Assembly: GCA_900542145.1 (NCBI GenBank)
Contig: UQMF01000034.1
Location: forward strand, 1-14,992
Direction: 5' to 3'
DNA from: an uncultured Oscillospiraceae bacterium
GTDB lineage: Bacteria; Bacillota; Clostridia; Oscillospirales; Ruminococcaceae
DNA: 14,992 nt
The notes beneath the pieces are model-generated. The model was not told the origin of the DNA. It saw only the letters and a list, made by a program, of their open reading frames with translations, and did no database searches. Shown piece after piece: positions 6,395 to 13,643 of the stretch (position 1 is its first letter; every line of letters begins with the position of its first letter). Position numbers and translations under genes: made by a program.

Positions 6395-8314
6395 TTACTT
6401 CGCAGCGGTTCTTTTCTTTTTGAGCAGAGCCAGCATGAGCATTCCGACCAGGGCGCCTGCCACCAGGGATACCAGGTACATCAGCCAGTTGCCTACTACA
6501 GCAAATACGAAGATGCCGCCGTGGGGAGCCATCAGCGTGCAGCCGAACGCCATGGAAAGTCCGCCTGCGACTGCCGCGCCAACCATGCAGGAGGGAATTA
6601 CTCTCAGCGGATCCGCCGCAGCATAGGGGATAGCGCCCTCAGTGATGAAGCTCAGTCCCATGATGTAGTTCACGGGGCCGCTCTTGCGCTCCTCCTCAGT
6701 CCATCTGTTCTTGAAGAACGTGGTGGAAAGCGCGATCGCAATCGGGGGAACCATACCGCCCACCATGACCGCCGCCATGATGTCGTAGTTGCCGTTGGCG
6801 ATAGCCGCAGTTCCGAACACATACGCAGCCTTGTTGAAGGGACCGCCCATGTCGATGGACATCATCGCGCCGAGCGCTGCGCCCAGGAGTATCTTGCTGC
6901 TTTCGCCCATGCTGCTGAGCAGATCGGAGATTCCGGAGTTTATCATTCCCATGAACGGATTGACCGCGCACATGACTACCGCGATGACTCCCAGACCGGC
7001 GAGGGGATATATGAGCACGGGCTTGATTCCGTTGAGCGCTTTCGGCATGCGGTCGCAGAGCTTCTCAATACCCAGCATGATGAATCCGCCGGCGAAGCCT
7101 GCGAGCAGCGCGCCGAGGAATCCCGAGGGCATATCTCCGGCGATCTTCGCGAAGGTGGAGCCGGTGGTCGCAAGGTAACCGCCGACAAGTCCCACCAGGA
7201 ATCCGGGGCGGTCAGCGATACTCTTGCCGATATATCCGGCGAGCACGGGCACCATGAAGTTGAACGCGAATCCGCCGATGGTCTTGAAGAACCTTGCGGC
7301 TTCCGTGAATGTGCCGAAGCTGTCGTCCTGGGGAGCGCCGGCAATGGTGTCTATCAGAAACGCCAGCGCGATGAAGATACCGCCGGCAACAGTGAACGGG
7401 AGCATGTTGGAAACGCCGTTCATCAAGTGCTTGTAAATCTTTCTGCCGAAGCTCTCCTTTTCGCCGGAGGAAACCGCCCCGGAGCTTCCGCCCTCGTGGT
7501 GGTATACCGGTGCGTCGCCATTTTCAATACGCTGGATAAGCTCGTCCGGGATCTTTATGCCGTTAGCGACCTTGGTCGCGATGACTTTCTTGCCGTTGAA
7601 CCGCGCCATCTCCACGGATTTATCCGCCGCAACGATGATTCCGTCGCATGCCGCGATCTCCTCGGGGGTGAGGATATTCTTCGCGCCGCCGGAGCCGTTG
7701 GTTTCCACCTTGATGGAGATTCCCAGGCGCTTTCCGGCTTTCTCGAGAGCCTCCGCCGCCATGTAGGTGTGGGCGATTCCGGTGGGGCAGGCGGTTACTG
7801 CGAGCACCTTGTATCCGACCTGTTCCGCGGGCTTTTCGGTTTTCGGCTCATCGGGGTACTTTTCTTTTTCAGCGGCGTCAATGGCAGCCAGGAATTCCCC
7901 GGCGTCAGCCGCTGCCAGCAGCTTTGCGCGGAAGTCCTCGTCCATAAGCAGGGTCATCAGCCGGGAGAGCACCTCCAGGTGGACATCGCCGTTGTTCGGC
8001 GCGGCTATCATGAACAGCAGGTTGGACGGCTCGTCGTCCATCGCCTGGTAGTCTACGCCTCCGGGCACGGTCATCGCCGCCAGGGACGGAGCCTCCACCG
8101 CTTCGCTCTTGGCGTGGGGGATAGCGATTCCCTCGCCAACTGCGGTGCTGCTCATTGCTTCTCTTGCCAGAATGCCTTTCTTGTATTCCTCCCGGTCGGC
8201 GATCTTTCCGCCCTTTACCTGGAGGTCGATCAGCAGGTCTATCGCTTCGGTTTTGCTTTTGGGTGCTGCGCCGAGGAGAATGCTCTCACGGCTTAAAAGG
8301 TCAACTATTCTCAT
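6395..8314 (-). CDS. fruA: PTS fructose transporter, fused EIIA-EIIB-EIIC
   Basis: A 639-residue inner-membrane permease that imports fructose and phosphorylates it to fructose-1-phosphate. EIIA comes first, with the phospho-histidine H67 in GIAIPHAK. After a linker rich in E, K and P comes EIIB, with the phospho-cysteine C176 in VTACPTGIAHTYMAAEAL. From about residue 300 the multi-spanning EIIC follows, with GGPFNKAAYVFG and ITEGAIPYAAADPLR, the conserved EIIC substrate region. I chose ATG 8314 (MRIVDLLS) over the in-frame ATG at 8329: GGGAGGA sits seven bases before 8314, and the upstream ATG overlaps that ribosome binding site. It lies 26 bases after fruK and upstream of ptsH. Confidence 0.96.
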   Translation of the reverse strand: MRIVDLLSRESILLGAAPKSKTEAIDLLIDLQVKGGKIADREEYKKGILAREAMSSTAVGEGIAIPHAKSEAVEAPSLAAMTVPGGVDYQAMDDEPSNLLFMIAAPNNGDVHLEVLSRLMTLLMDEDFRAKLLAAADAGEFLAAIDAAEKEKYPDEPKTEKPAEQVGYKVLAVTACPTGIAHTYMAAEALEKAGKRLGISIKVETNGSGGAKNILTPEEIAACDGIIVAADKSVEMARFNGKKVIATKVANGIKIPDELIQRIENGDAPVYHHEGGSSGAVSSGEKESFGRKIYKHLMNGVSNMLPFTVAGGIFIALAFLIDTIAGAPQDDSFGTFTEAARFFKTIGGFAFNFMVPVLAGYIGKSIADRPGFLVGLVGGYLATTGSTFAKIAGDMPSGFLGALLAGFAGGFIMLGIEKLCDRMPKALNGIKPVLIYPLAGLGVIAVVMCAVNPFMGMINSGISDLLSSMGESSKILLGAALGAMMSIDMGGPFNKAAYVFGTAAIANGNYDIMAAVMVGGMVPPIAIALSTTFFKNRWTEEERKSGPVNYIMGLSFITEGAIPYAAADPLRVIPSCMVGAAVAGGLSMAFGCTLMAPHGGIFVFAVVGNWLMYLVSLVAGALVGMLMLALLKKKRTAAK

Positions 8315-8340
8315 AGTATTTCCTCCCATTTCCTTATCCG

Positions 8341-9243
8341 TTATACGAGCTGCGTCAGAAGCTCGTTTATCTTTTTCTTTGTTGCGAGTCCTTCAGAGAA
8401 GGCGGTAGCGCCGCCTGCCGCTGTGCCGAGCTTCAGCGCGTATTCATAACCGACTCTCTCGCAGCCGGCGATGAATCCTGCCACCATGGAATCCCCGGCG
8501 CCCACGGAGTTTTTCACCGTGCCCCTGCATACGCCGCAGACGTGGGTCTTTCCGTTTTCGTCCAGGAGCACCGCGCCGTCGCCTGCCATGGATATCAGCA
8601 CGTTGCGCGCGCCCATCTCCCGGAGCTTTCCGGCGTATTCAATGATCTCGTCGGTGTTCCTGAGTTCCACGCCGAATATCTCGCCGAGTTCGAAGTTGTT
8701 CGGCTTGATGAGGAACGGCTTGTATTTCAGCACCTTGACCAGAAGGTCCTTTGTGGCGTCCACCACGGTGCGGATATTCCTGCCGTCCAGTCTTGCGAGA
8801 ATGCGCTCGTAGATATCCGACGGGAGCGATGAGGGAATGCTTCCGGCGAGAACCAGCGTGTCGCCTTCCTTAAGCTCGTCAAGCTTTGTGAAGAGCTGCT
8901 CCACCGCCTCGTCCGGAATCCTCGGTCCCTGACCGTTCAGTTCGGTTTCCTCCCCGGATTTTATCTTGACGTTGATACGGGAGAATCCCTCGGTGAGGTG
9001 GACGAAATCCGCGTCGATACCCTTTTCGGTGACTCCCTTTTCGATCGCCTCGCCGGTGAATCCTGCGACGAATCCCAGCGCCTTTGACTTCATACCGAGT
9101 TCGCTGAGGACTATTGAAACGTTGATACCCTTGCCGCCGAAGTATATTTCCTCGCTGTCTGAGCGGTTGGTGGCGCCGGGAGTCAGCTGCTTTGTGTGGA
9201 CGATGTAGTCTACCGCCGGGTTGAATGTAACTGTATAGACCAT
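8341..9243 (-). CDS. fruK: 1-phosphofructokinase
   Basis: This 300-residue PfkB-family sugar kinase converts fructose-1-phosphate and ATP to fructose-1,6-bisphosphate, which enters glycolysis. The N-terminal MVYTVTFNPAVDY and GGKGINVS (36-43) are typical of the 1-phosphofructokinase and tagatose-6-phosphate kinase branch. The C-terminal signature NSVGAGDSMVAGF holds the catalytic base D251. Neighbouring fruA and fruR make fructose the likely pathway rather than tagatose. ATG 9243 has AAGGAGGT six bases upstream. The start codon shares one base with the fruR stop (TAATG), which implies translational coupling. The frame is open farther upstream only because it runs out of frame across fruR. Confidence 0.95.
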   Translation of the reverse strand: MVYTVTFNPAVDYIVHTKQLTPGATNRSDSEEIYFGGKGINVSIVLSELGMKSKALGFVAGFTGEAIEKGVTEKGIDADFVHLTEGFSRINVKIKSGEETELNGQGPRIPDEAVEQLFTKLDELKEGDTLVLAGSIPSSLPSDIYERILARLDGRNIRTVVDATKDLLVKVLKYKPFLIKPNNFELGEIFGVELRNTDEIIEYAGKLREMGARNVLISMAGDGAVLLDENGKTHVCGVCRGTVKNSVGAGDSMVAGFIAGCERVGYEYALKLGTAAGGATAFSEGLATKKKINELLTQLV

Positions 9244-9989
9244 TACAGTACCTCCTTGATGACTGTGTATTCTGCGTATTTTCTCTTTGTCAGCGCGTCG
9301 GTGATTATTTCCGCCCGGCTGAGCTGTGCGAATGTCGCTGAGCTGATCTCGTCGAATTTCGAGTGATCCGCCAGAATATACGACTTTCTGCTGCTCTCGA
9401 TCGCTGCGGATTTCACCCGGGCTTCGTTCACGTCCGGCGTGGTGTAGCCGGCGGTGACGGATATCCCGTTCGTGCCCATGAAGCACTTGGTGAAGTTGTA
9501 GTTCCTGAGGGTGAGGACGCATTCCGCGCCGACTATCGCTTCGGTGGAAGCCTTGATCTCGCCGCCGGTGATGTACACCCGGAATCCGCGCTGGGCGAGC
9601 TTCTTCGCGTGGATAAATCCGTTCGTCACGAAGCTCACGTCCCTCTGCGGAAGGTGGTCGATCATCTTTTCGGTGGTGGTTCCGGCGTCGATGAACACGA
9701 AGTCGCCGTTTTCGATCAGCGAAGCCGCGTATTCCGCGATGGCGGATTTCTCGCCGGTGAATATCGCGGATTTCTCCTCCACGTTCTTTTCTATGGCGGA
9801 GAAGCTCTCTCCCAGCGCGATCGCGCCGCCCCTGACCTTTGTTATTTTACCCGCTTCTGCGAGAATATTCAGATCTCTTTTAACGGTGGAGGGCGATACG
9901 TCGAGTATTCGTGAAAGTTCCGCGATCGTCACGCTGCTGCGGCTGTTGACGGTGTCGGTTATGATTTGTAAGCGTTCTTCAGTAAGCAT
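9243..9989 (-). CDS. fruR: DeoR-family transcriptional regulator of the fructose operon
   Basis: The 248-residue regulator has an N-terminal DeoR helix-turn-helix (about 5-56, with VTIAELSRILDVSPSTVKRDLNILAEAGKI... as the recognition region) followed by the DeoR effector domain. That domain carries IDAGTTTEKM (100-109), VTNGF (121-125) and GTNGIS, the sugar-phosphate-sensing motifs. Fructose-1-phosphate is the likely effector by family analogy. It is the first gene of the fru operon and would regulate its own promoter. ATG 9989 has AGAGGA upstream, and a perfect 12-bp palindrome TGATCATGATCA (10002-10013) lies just before the ribosome binding site. Confidence 0.92.
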   Translation of the reverse strand: MLTEERLQIITDTVNSRSSVTIAELSRILDVSPSTVKRDLNILAEAGKITKVRGGAIALGESFSAIEKNVEEKSAIFTGEKSAIAEYAASLIENGDFVFIDAGTTTEKMIDHLPQRDVSFVTNGFIHAKKLAQRGFRVYITGGEIKASTEAIVGAECVLTLRNYNFTKCFMGTNGISVTAGYTTPDVNEARVKSAAIESSRKSYILADHSKFDEISSATFAQLSRAEIITDALTKRKYAEYTVIKEVL

Positions 9990-10054
9990 TTCTGTTCCTC
10001 TTGATCATGATCATTGTTGGACTGTTCTGAACTTATCTGACCTGTCCTGATTAT

Positions 10055-10083
10055 ATAATAACACGCTTATCGTTCGATTTCAA
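10055..10083 (-). promoter_or_regulatory. Promoter of the fruR-fruK-fruA-ptsH-ptsI operon
   Basis: Read leftward, -35 TTGAAA (10078-10083) and -10 TATTAT (10055-10060) are 17 bases apart. Predicted start is near 10048, about 59 bases before the fruR ATG. GAACGA motifs lie in the spacer and upstream of the -35. Confidence 0.7.
10069..10083 (-). promoter_or_regulatory. Candidate cre (CcpA) site overlapping the fru -35
   Basis: TTGAAATCGAACGAT on the leftward strand matches the cre consensus WTGNAANCGNWNNCW at every defined position except the penultimate C. It covers the -35 and part of the spacer, a position expected for repression. It also contains a GAACGA motif that could instead belong to FruR. 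Confidence 0.4.
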
Positions 10084-10253
10084 GTACTTTCGTTCAAAAA
10101 TATTCACTTCGGCGCTATTTTTGTCTGATTTCACATCTGATGTTTACATTTATTGTGCAATATTCACAATGCCCGGCGCGATTTTGTGGACTGTTCTGGA
10201 ATATACCTGTCATAATCGTTCAGCGGTGACCAGTTCTGTTCATGAATTATACC

Positions 10254-10281
10254 TTGAAAATTCCTATGGAATGAGTATAAT
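10254..10281 (+). promoter_or_regulatory. Promoter of azlC-azlD with a palindrome in the spacer
   Basis: TTGAAA (10254-10259) and TATAAT (10276-10281) are 16 bases apart. A second TATAAT overlaps at 10281-10286. ATTCC (10260-10264) and GGAAT (10268-10272) form an inverted repeat between the two boxes, a position suited to a repressor. The leader to the TTG start at 10321 is only about 32 bases. Confidence 0.65.
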
Positions 10282-10320
10282 ATAATATACGTCTATTATT
10301 CACCGACGGAGGTACATATA

Positions 10321-11040
10321 TTGAAAAATACAGACCGCAGCGTGATCGCGCGCTCTTTCCGGGCGGCGTTTCCGCATACGATACCTATTCTTGCCGGATT
10401 CCTGTTCCTGGGTATGGCGTATGGAATATACATGAACGTGCAGGGATTCAGCTTCGTTTATCCCATGCTGATGGCGCTGGTGATCTTCGGCGGCAGCCTG
10501 GAGTTCCTGGCGGTGGAAATGCTGCTTTCTCCGTTCGCACCTCTACAGGTGCTGCTGGTTTCGCTGATGATACAGGCGCGGCACCTGTTCTATGGGATTT
10601 CCATGCTTGACAAGTTCAAGGACATGGGCTGGAAGAAATTCTATCTTATCTATGGCATGTGCGATGAAACGTTCAGCGTGAACTACACCGCCGGGATACC
10701 GGAGGACTGCGACCGGGGGTGGTTCTACTTCTTCGTGACGGCGCTGAACCAGCTCTACTGGGTCGGCGGAGCCACCCTGGGCGGGCTTCTGGGCAGCCTG
10801 ATACACTTCAACACCAACGGGCTGGATTTCGTCATGACGGCGATGTTCATCGTGATATTCCTGGAGCAGTGGCTCAAGGAGAAGCACCACTACAGCGCCT
10901 GGGCAGGAATGCTCTCGAGTGTCGCGTGCCTGCTGATCTTCGGCGCGGACAACTTTCTTATCCCGACGATGATATGCATACTGGTGCTGCTGACCGCGTT
11001 CCGCAGACCCATCGAGCGCAGGGAGGTGCCCCATGACTGA
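10321..11040 (+). CDS. azlC: AzlC family branched-chain amino acid exporter, large subunit
   Basis: The 239-residue polytopic membrane protein belongs to the AzlC family, the large subunit of the AzlCD exporter of branched-chain amino acids and analogues such as azaleucine. Early residues (AAFPHTIPILAGFLFLGMAYGIYM) and QARHLFYGISML followed by YGMCDETFSV match the AzlC signature. Several hydrophobic spans alternate with short loops, ending in a cluster of charged residues. The start is the TTG at 10321, with GGAGG eight bases upstream; no in-frame ATG precedes the conserved N terminus. It overlaps azlD by eight bases. Confidence 0.92.
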   Translation: MKNTDRSVIARSFRAAFPHTIPILAGFLFLGMAYGIYMNVQGFSFVYPMLMALVIFGGSLEFLAVEMLLSPFAPLQVLLVSLMIQARHLFYGISMLDKFKDMGWKKFYLIYGMCDETFSVNYTAGIPEDCDRGWFYFFVTALNQLYWVGGATLGGLLGSLIHFNTNGLDFVMTAMFIVIFLEQWLKEKHHYSAWAGMLSSVACLLIFGADNFLIPTMICILVLLTAFRRPIERREVPHD

Positions 11041-11371
11041 CATGCCGGTTTATGAGCAGATAATCACCATAGCCATGTGCACCCTGGGTACCATGGCGAC
11101 GAGGTTCCTGCCTTTTCTGATATTCCGCTCGGACAAGCCCACGCCGAAATATGTGCAGTATCTCGGGAAAATGCTCCCGGGGGCGATATTCGCGATGCTG
11201 GTGGTGTACTGCCTGCGCAAGGTGGACGTCACGGCGTTCAGCTGGGGGCTTCCGGAGCTTATCGCCGGGGGAGTGACGGTGGGACTTCACCTCTGGCAGC
11301 GGAAAATGCTGCTTTCCATCGCCGCAGGTACGGTGGTTTATATGCTGCTGGTGCAGTTCGTGTTCGTATAA
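11033..11371 (+). CDS. azlD: AzlD family branched-chain amino acid exporter, small subunit
   Basis: This 112-residue small membrane protein has about four hydrophobic segments and the family motif TRFLPFLIF near residue 23, followed by YLGKMLPGAIFAMLVVYCL. It is the partner of AzlC in the exporter. ATG 11033 lies inside the last codons of azlC, with GGGAGG a few bases upstream, so the two are translationally coupled. The gene ends with TAA just before a terminator. Length agrees with AzlD proteins. Confidence 0.92.
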   Translation: MTDMPVYEQIITIAMCTLGTMATRFLPFLIFRSDKPTPKYVQYLGKMLPGAIFAMLVVYCLRKVDVTAFSWGLPELIAGGVTVGLHLWQRKMLLSIAAGTVVYMLLVQFVFV

Positions 11372-11378
11372 CAGAAAG

Positions 11379-11425
11379 CGCACCGCGGCGCTGATTTATC
11401 TCAGCTGCTGCGGTGCGTCCGTTTT
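11379..11425. terminator. Probable bidirectional terminator after azlD and the envelope operon
   Basis: CGCACCGC (11379-11386) pairs with GCGGTGCG (11410-11417), and CTGA/TCAG extends the arm after an internal mismatch. Rightward, GTCCGTTTTGTC follows; leftward, GCTTTCTGTTAT follows. The two genes converge here. Confidence 0.7.
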
Positions 11426-11431
11426 GTCATT

Positions 11432-12517
11432 TCAGTTCATCGTAAGTCCCACGGCGCGCCAGCCGTCGGCGGTTTTCACGGCGAACACCGTGTTATCCGC
11501 CGGGTAGGAGTAGGTTTCGCCGTAGTACACATTATGAACGTAGCTCACGCGCACAGCGAAGCAGCTTTCGGAGTACTGCGTGACGCGCAGTGTTTTCTCC
11601 TCCGTGAAGTCGTATCCGGTGTGGTAGGTGTAGAACTGCCCCTCGTAGGTTTGCAGGTCGTGGTAAAGCTTGGTGTCCGCCGGGACATACCCGGACAGCG
11701 ATGAGAAATACGCGTCGTTGGCTATGTACCGGGAGTACATCTGGGAGAACTCCATCGCGAATTCCGCAGCGTCGTCCGCGAATTCCCCGGAAGCTCCGGG
11801 GCAGGGGCAGGAGTAGGAATCCCCGGTCTGCACGGCGTCCAGGGTGTTTCCGCTGCCGTCCCGGAATTCCACCTGCGGCGGGAACATCAGCCCGTCAACG
11901 GTGCAGGAGTACATCTCGGGAATTTCCGCGAGATACTCCCCGAATTCCTCCGCCTCGGCTATGGGTTCGGCGGATATTGCCTCGTCCGGAAGCAGCGCCG
12001 TACCGTTGATGAAGGGGGTAGCTCCGGTGGGGTAGGAGAGGGTGACGCGCTCGTTTTTCACCGGGACAATGCCGGTCACGCTGTCGGGGGAATAAAGCGC
12101 CAGGTCGTACAGCGCGTCCTTCCCGGACTGCTTCATCGTGAGGAATGCCACCGCGTCCTCGCCGCACATGACGGTGTACACGGGGGCGTCCTTGGTGCTT
12201 TTGCGGAGGTTCTTCCGCAGGGAGAAATCCCCGGGGAAGCGCTCGTCTATCTGCCGGCGGAGCATTTCCTCGTTCTCATAGGGGGAGATATCCGGGTCGG
12301 CAGCGGCGTACAGCAGGCTGCGGTCGCCGGAGTTCAGCTGCTTCTCCACGGCGTCGGTGACGTGGTATATCTGGCTGGCTTCGTAGTGGCTCAGGAACTG
12401 CCACAGCTGCCCCAGCCCGACTGCCGCCGCGGAAAGCACCGCCGCCAGCAGCACGAAATATATCGAGTAGAACACGATGGTCCCGGTGCGGCTGTGCCGT
12501 TTTGTCCGTGATTTCAC
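11432..12517 (-). CDS. Membrane-anchored extracytoplasmic protein of unknown function
   Basis: I do not recognise the family. The 361-residue product has a basic N terminus (KSRTKRHSR) and one hydrophobic span at about 13-37, so most of it should lie outside the membrane. Residues 45-160 and 245-361 both look like mixed alpha/beta domains; the C-terminal one, with a helix EFAMEFSQMYSRYI and later strands ending in ADGWRAVGLTM, suggests an NTF2-like fold, which is inference. Cysteines at 118, 205, 237, 239 and 319 could form disulfides. The start is the GTG at 12515-12517, with GAGGAGG seven bases upstream. It overlaps the stop of the phosphodiester glycosidase gene by GTGA, so the two are coupled. 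The function is probably tied to that enzyme. Confidence 0.8.
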   Translation of the reverse strand: MKSRTKRHSRTGTIVFYSIYFVLLAAVLSAAAVGLGQLWQFLSHYEASQIYHVTDAVEKQLNSGDRSLLYAAADPDISPYENEEMLRRQIDERFPGDFSLRKNLRKSTKDAPVYTVMCGEDAVAFLTMKQSGKDALYDLALYSPDSVTGIVPVKNERVTLSYPTGATPFINGTALLPDEAISAEPIAEAEEFGEYLAEIPEMYSCTVDGLMFPPQVEFRDGSGNTLDAVQTGDSYSCPCPGASGEFADDAAEFAMEFSQMYSRYIANDAYFSSLSGYVPADTKLYHDLQTYEGQFYTYHTGYDFTEEKTLRVTQYSESCFAVRVSYVHNVYYGETYSYPADNTVFAVKTADGWRAVGLTMN

Positions 12518-13632
12518 TGGGACACCTCCTCGCCGGTGGACTGACCGCGCACAAGTATTGCGGTGCACATCTTGCGCAGTCCGATAAGGCTGGCGTTCTG
12601 GTTTATCATCTCGCCGTTGTATATCATGCTGGTGGAGGAGCCGCCGTCCAGGTTGGCGGCGTTGACAGCGCCGAATTCCAGCATTACGTCCCGGACGTCC
12701 GCAAGACTTGCGCCGATGGAGTTGGACTGCCGCCCGTCGATGGTCAGCAGGAGCATTGCGCCGTCCGCGCGCTGTCCTATCGCCGTGCGCGGATTCAGTC
12801 CGCTGCCGTCGCCGAGGGCTTCCACCGGTTCGCCGTTCACGATGAGAATGGGACCGAATTTTACTGCGTCGCGCACGCCCATGTCCACCGCCTCCTGCAC
12901 GGTCATCTTGCCGACGACCAGCTTGTTGTCCCAGGTTATGCCGATGGTGTCCCAGGAGTAGTACATGGGAGTCCCCCACAGCACCTCGCCCTCGGACATG
13001 ACGATACCCCAGGGTTCGCCGCCGGTCATGTGTCCGGGGCGGTCGTCGAATCCGCCGCCGTTGACTGCGCCCACGATGTTGTCATAGGAGCTGTATATCT
13101 CCGGCAGGGTCTTTCCGGATTCCGACTGCCCGAATTTCCCCGATATCCCCACGAACACCCGGGAGGGGTCGTATATCACCATCATCTTCCCCTTGAAGGT
13201 TGAGCCGCTGAAATCCACGATGTCGATCCCGTCGCCGTCCGGGTCGATTTCCGGGTCGGATTTCGCGGCGTCCTGGACCTCCTCCGGGGTGGGTATCTTC
13301 ACGAGGTCCGGGTCGGTGATGTCGTCGGTTTCCTTTATGGCGTTCTGCGCGGCGATCTCGTTCACGGTTTCATCCGACAGAAATATGTTCGGCACCCACT
13401 TTATCGCCGATGTTTCCCGGCAGGAGATGACGAAGAGGTTCCGGGCGGTTTCCGACGGTCCCTTCTCCATGACGTAAATCACGCCCAGCAGCGCGGCAAG
13501 CACCGCAAGTATCGCGGTGACTATCACCAGCAGCACGCGGCGCACAACGCACCATACCATCTTCGGTTTCTTTTTCTTGAACCGCGGACGGGTGCGCTGC
13601 GGCTCCCGGGTGCGGACTTCTGCTTCAGCCAT
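12514..13632 (-). CDS. Membrane-anchored phosphodiester glycosidase family protein (NAGPA/DUF2233-like)
   Basis: The 372-residue protein has a very basic cytoplasmic head (about 1-25) and a single span at about 26-54, placing the rest outside the cell. After an acidic stretch rich in D and E (about 100-140, including DPEIDPDGDGID) comes the phosphodiester glycosidase domain. It has AVNGGGF (189-195), KFGPILIVNG (258-267), NPRTAIGQ (280-287), TIDGRQ (297-302) and NLDGGSSTSM (327-336), the hallmarks of the NAGPA family. The founding mammalian enzyme removes GlcNAc from a GlcNAc-1-phospho-mannose diester, so a bacterial homologue may trim phosphodiester-linked sugars on surface polymers. ATG 13632 has AAAGGAGA upstream. 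It sits eleven bases after the glycosyltransferase. Confidence 0.88.
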   Translation of the reverse strand: MAEAEVRTREPQRTRPRFKKKKPKMVWCVVRRVLLVIVTAILAVLAALLGVIYVMEKGPSETARNLFVISCRETSAIKWVPNIFLSDETVNEIAAQNAIKETDDITDPDLVKIPTPEEVQDAAKSDPEIDPDGDGIDIVDFSGSTFKGKMMVIYDPSRVFVGISGKFGQSESGKTLPEIYSSYDNIVGAVNGGGFDDRPGHMTGGEPWGIVMSEGEVLWGTPMYYSWDTIGITWDNKLVVGKMTVQEAVDMGVRDAVKFGPILIVNGEPVEALGDGSGLNPRTAIGQRADGAMLLLTIDGRQSNSIGASLADVRDVMLEFGAVNAANLDGGSSTSMIYNGEMINQNASLIGLRKMCTAILVRGQSTGEEVSQ

Positions 13633-13643
13633 GTGTTCTCCTT

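Larger units (their letters stand above)
10018..10225. repeat. Repeated operator-like motifs upstream of fruR
   Basis: TGGACTGTTCTGRA occurs twice in direct orientation (10018-10031 and 10187-10200), each followed by ACCTGTC within about 15 bases. Read leftward these give two similar blocks with GAACGATAA or GAACGATTA, GACAGGT and AGAACAGTCCA. A further GAACGAAA lies upstream of the -35. Tandem GAACGA-type sites fit a DeoR-family operator, but the FruR binding motif of this lineage is not known to me. Confidence 0.45.
9990..10320. other. 331-bp divergent regulatory region between fruR and azlC
   Basis: The region carries the leftward fru promoter (10055-10083), the rightward azlC promoter (10254-10281), a near-cre site (10069-10083) and a set of short repeated motifs described separately (10018-10047 and 10187-10236). 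Nothing in it looks coding. Confidence 0.7.

Noticed and set aside
6521..8296. A 591-codon forward frame opposite fruA
   Set aside because: Shadow of fruA codon usage; rich in H, R and G without any fold or motif, and no promoter or ribosome binding site of its own.
9244..9522. An upstream extension of the fruK frame
   Set aside because: It overlaps fruR in another frame; ATG 9243 has a strong ribosome binding site and starts exactly at the family N terminus.
10282..10320. A T-box leader for azlC
   Set aside because: The leader is only about 32 bases and has no antiterminator motif or terminator.
12518..12979. An upstream extension of the unknown envelope protein frame
   Set aside because: It overlaps the phosphodiester glycosidase gene in another frame; the GTG at 12517 has a good ribosome binding site and is followed by a basic segment and membrane span.
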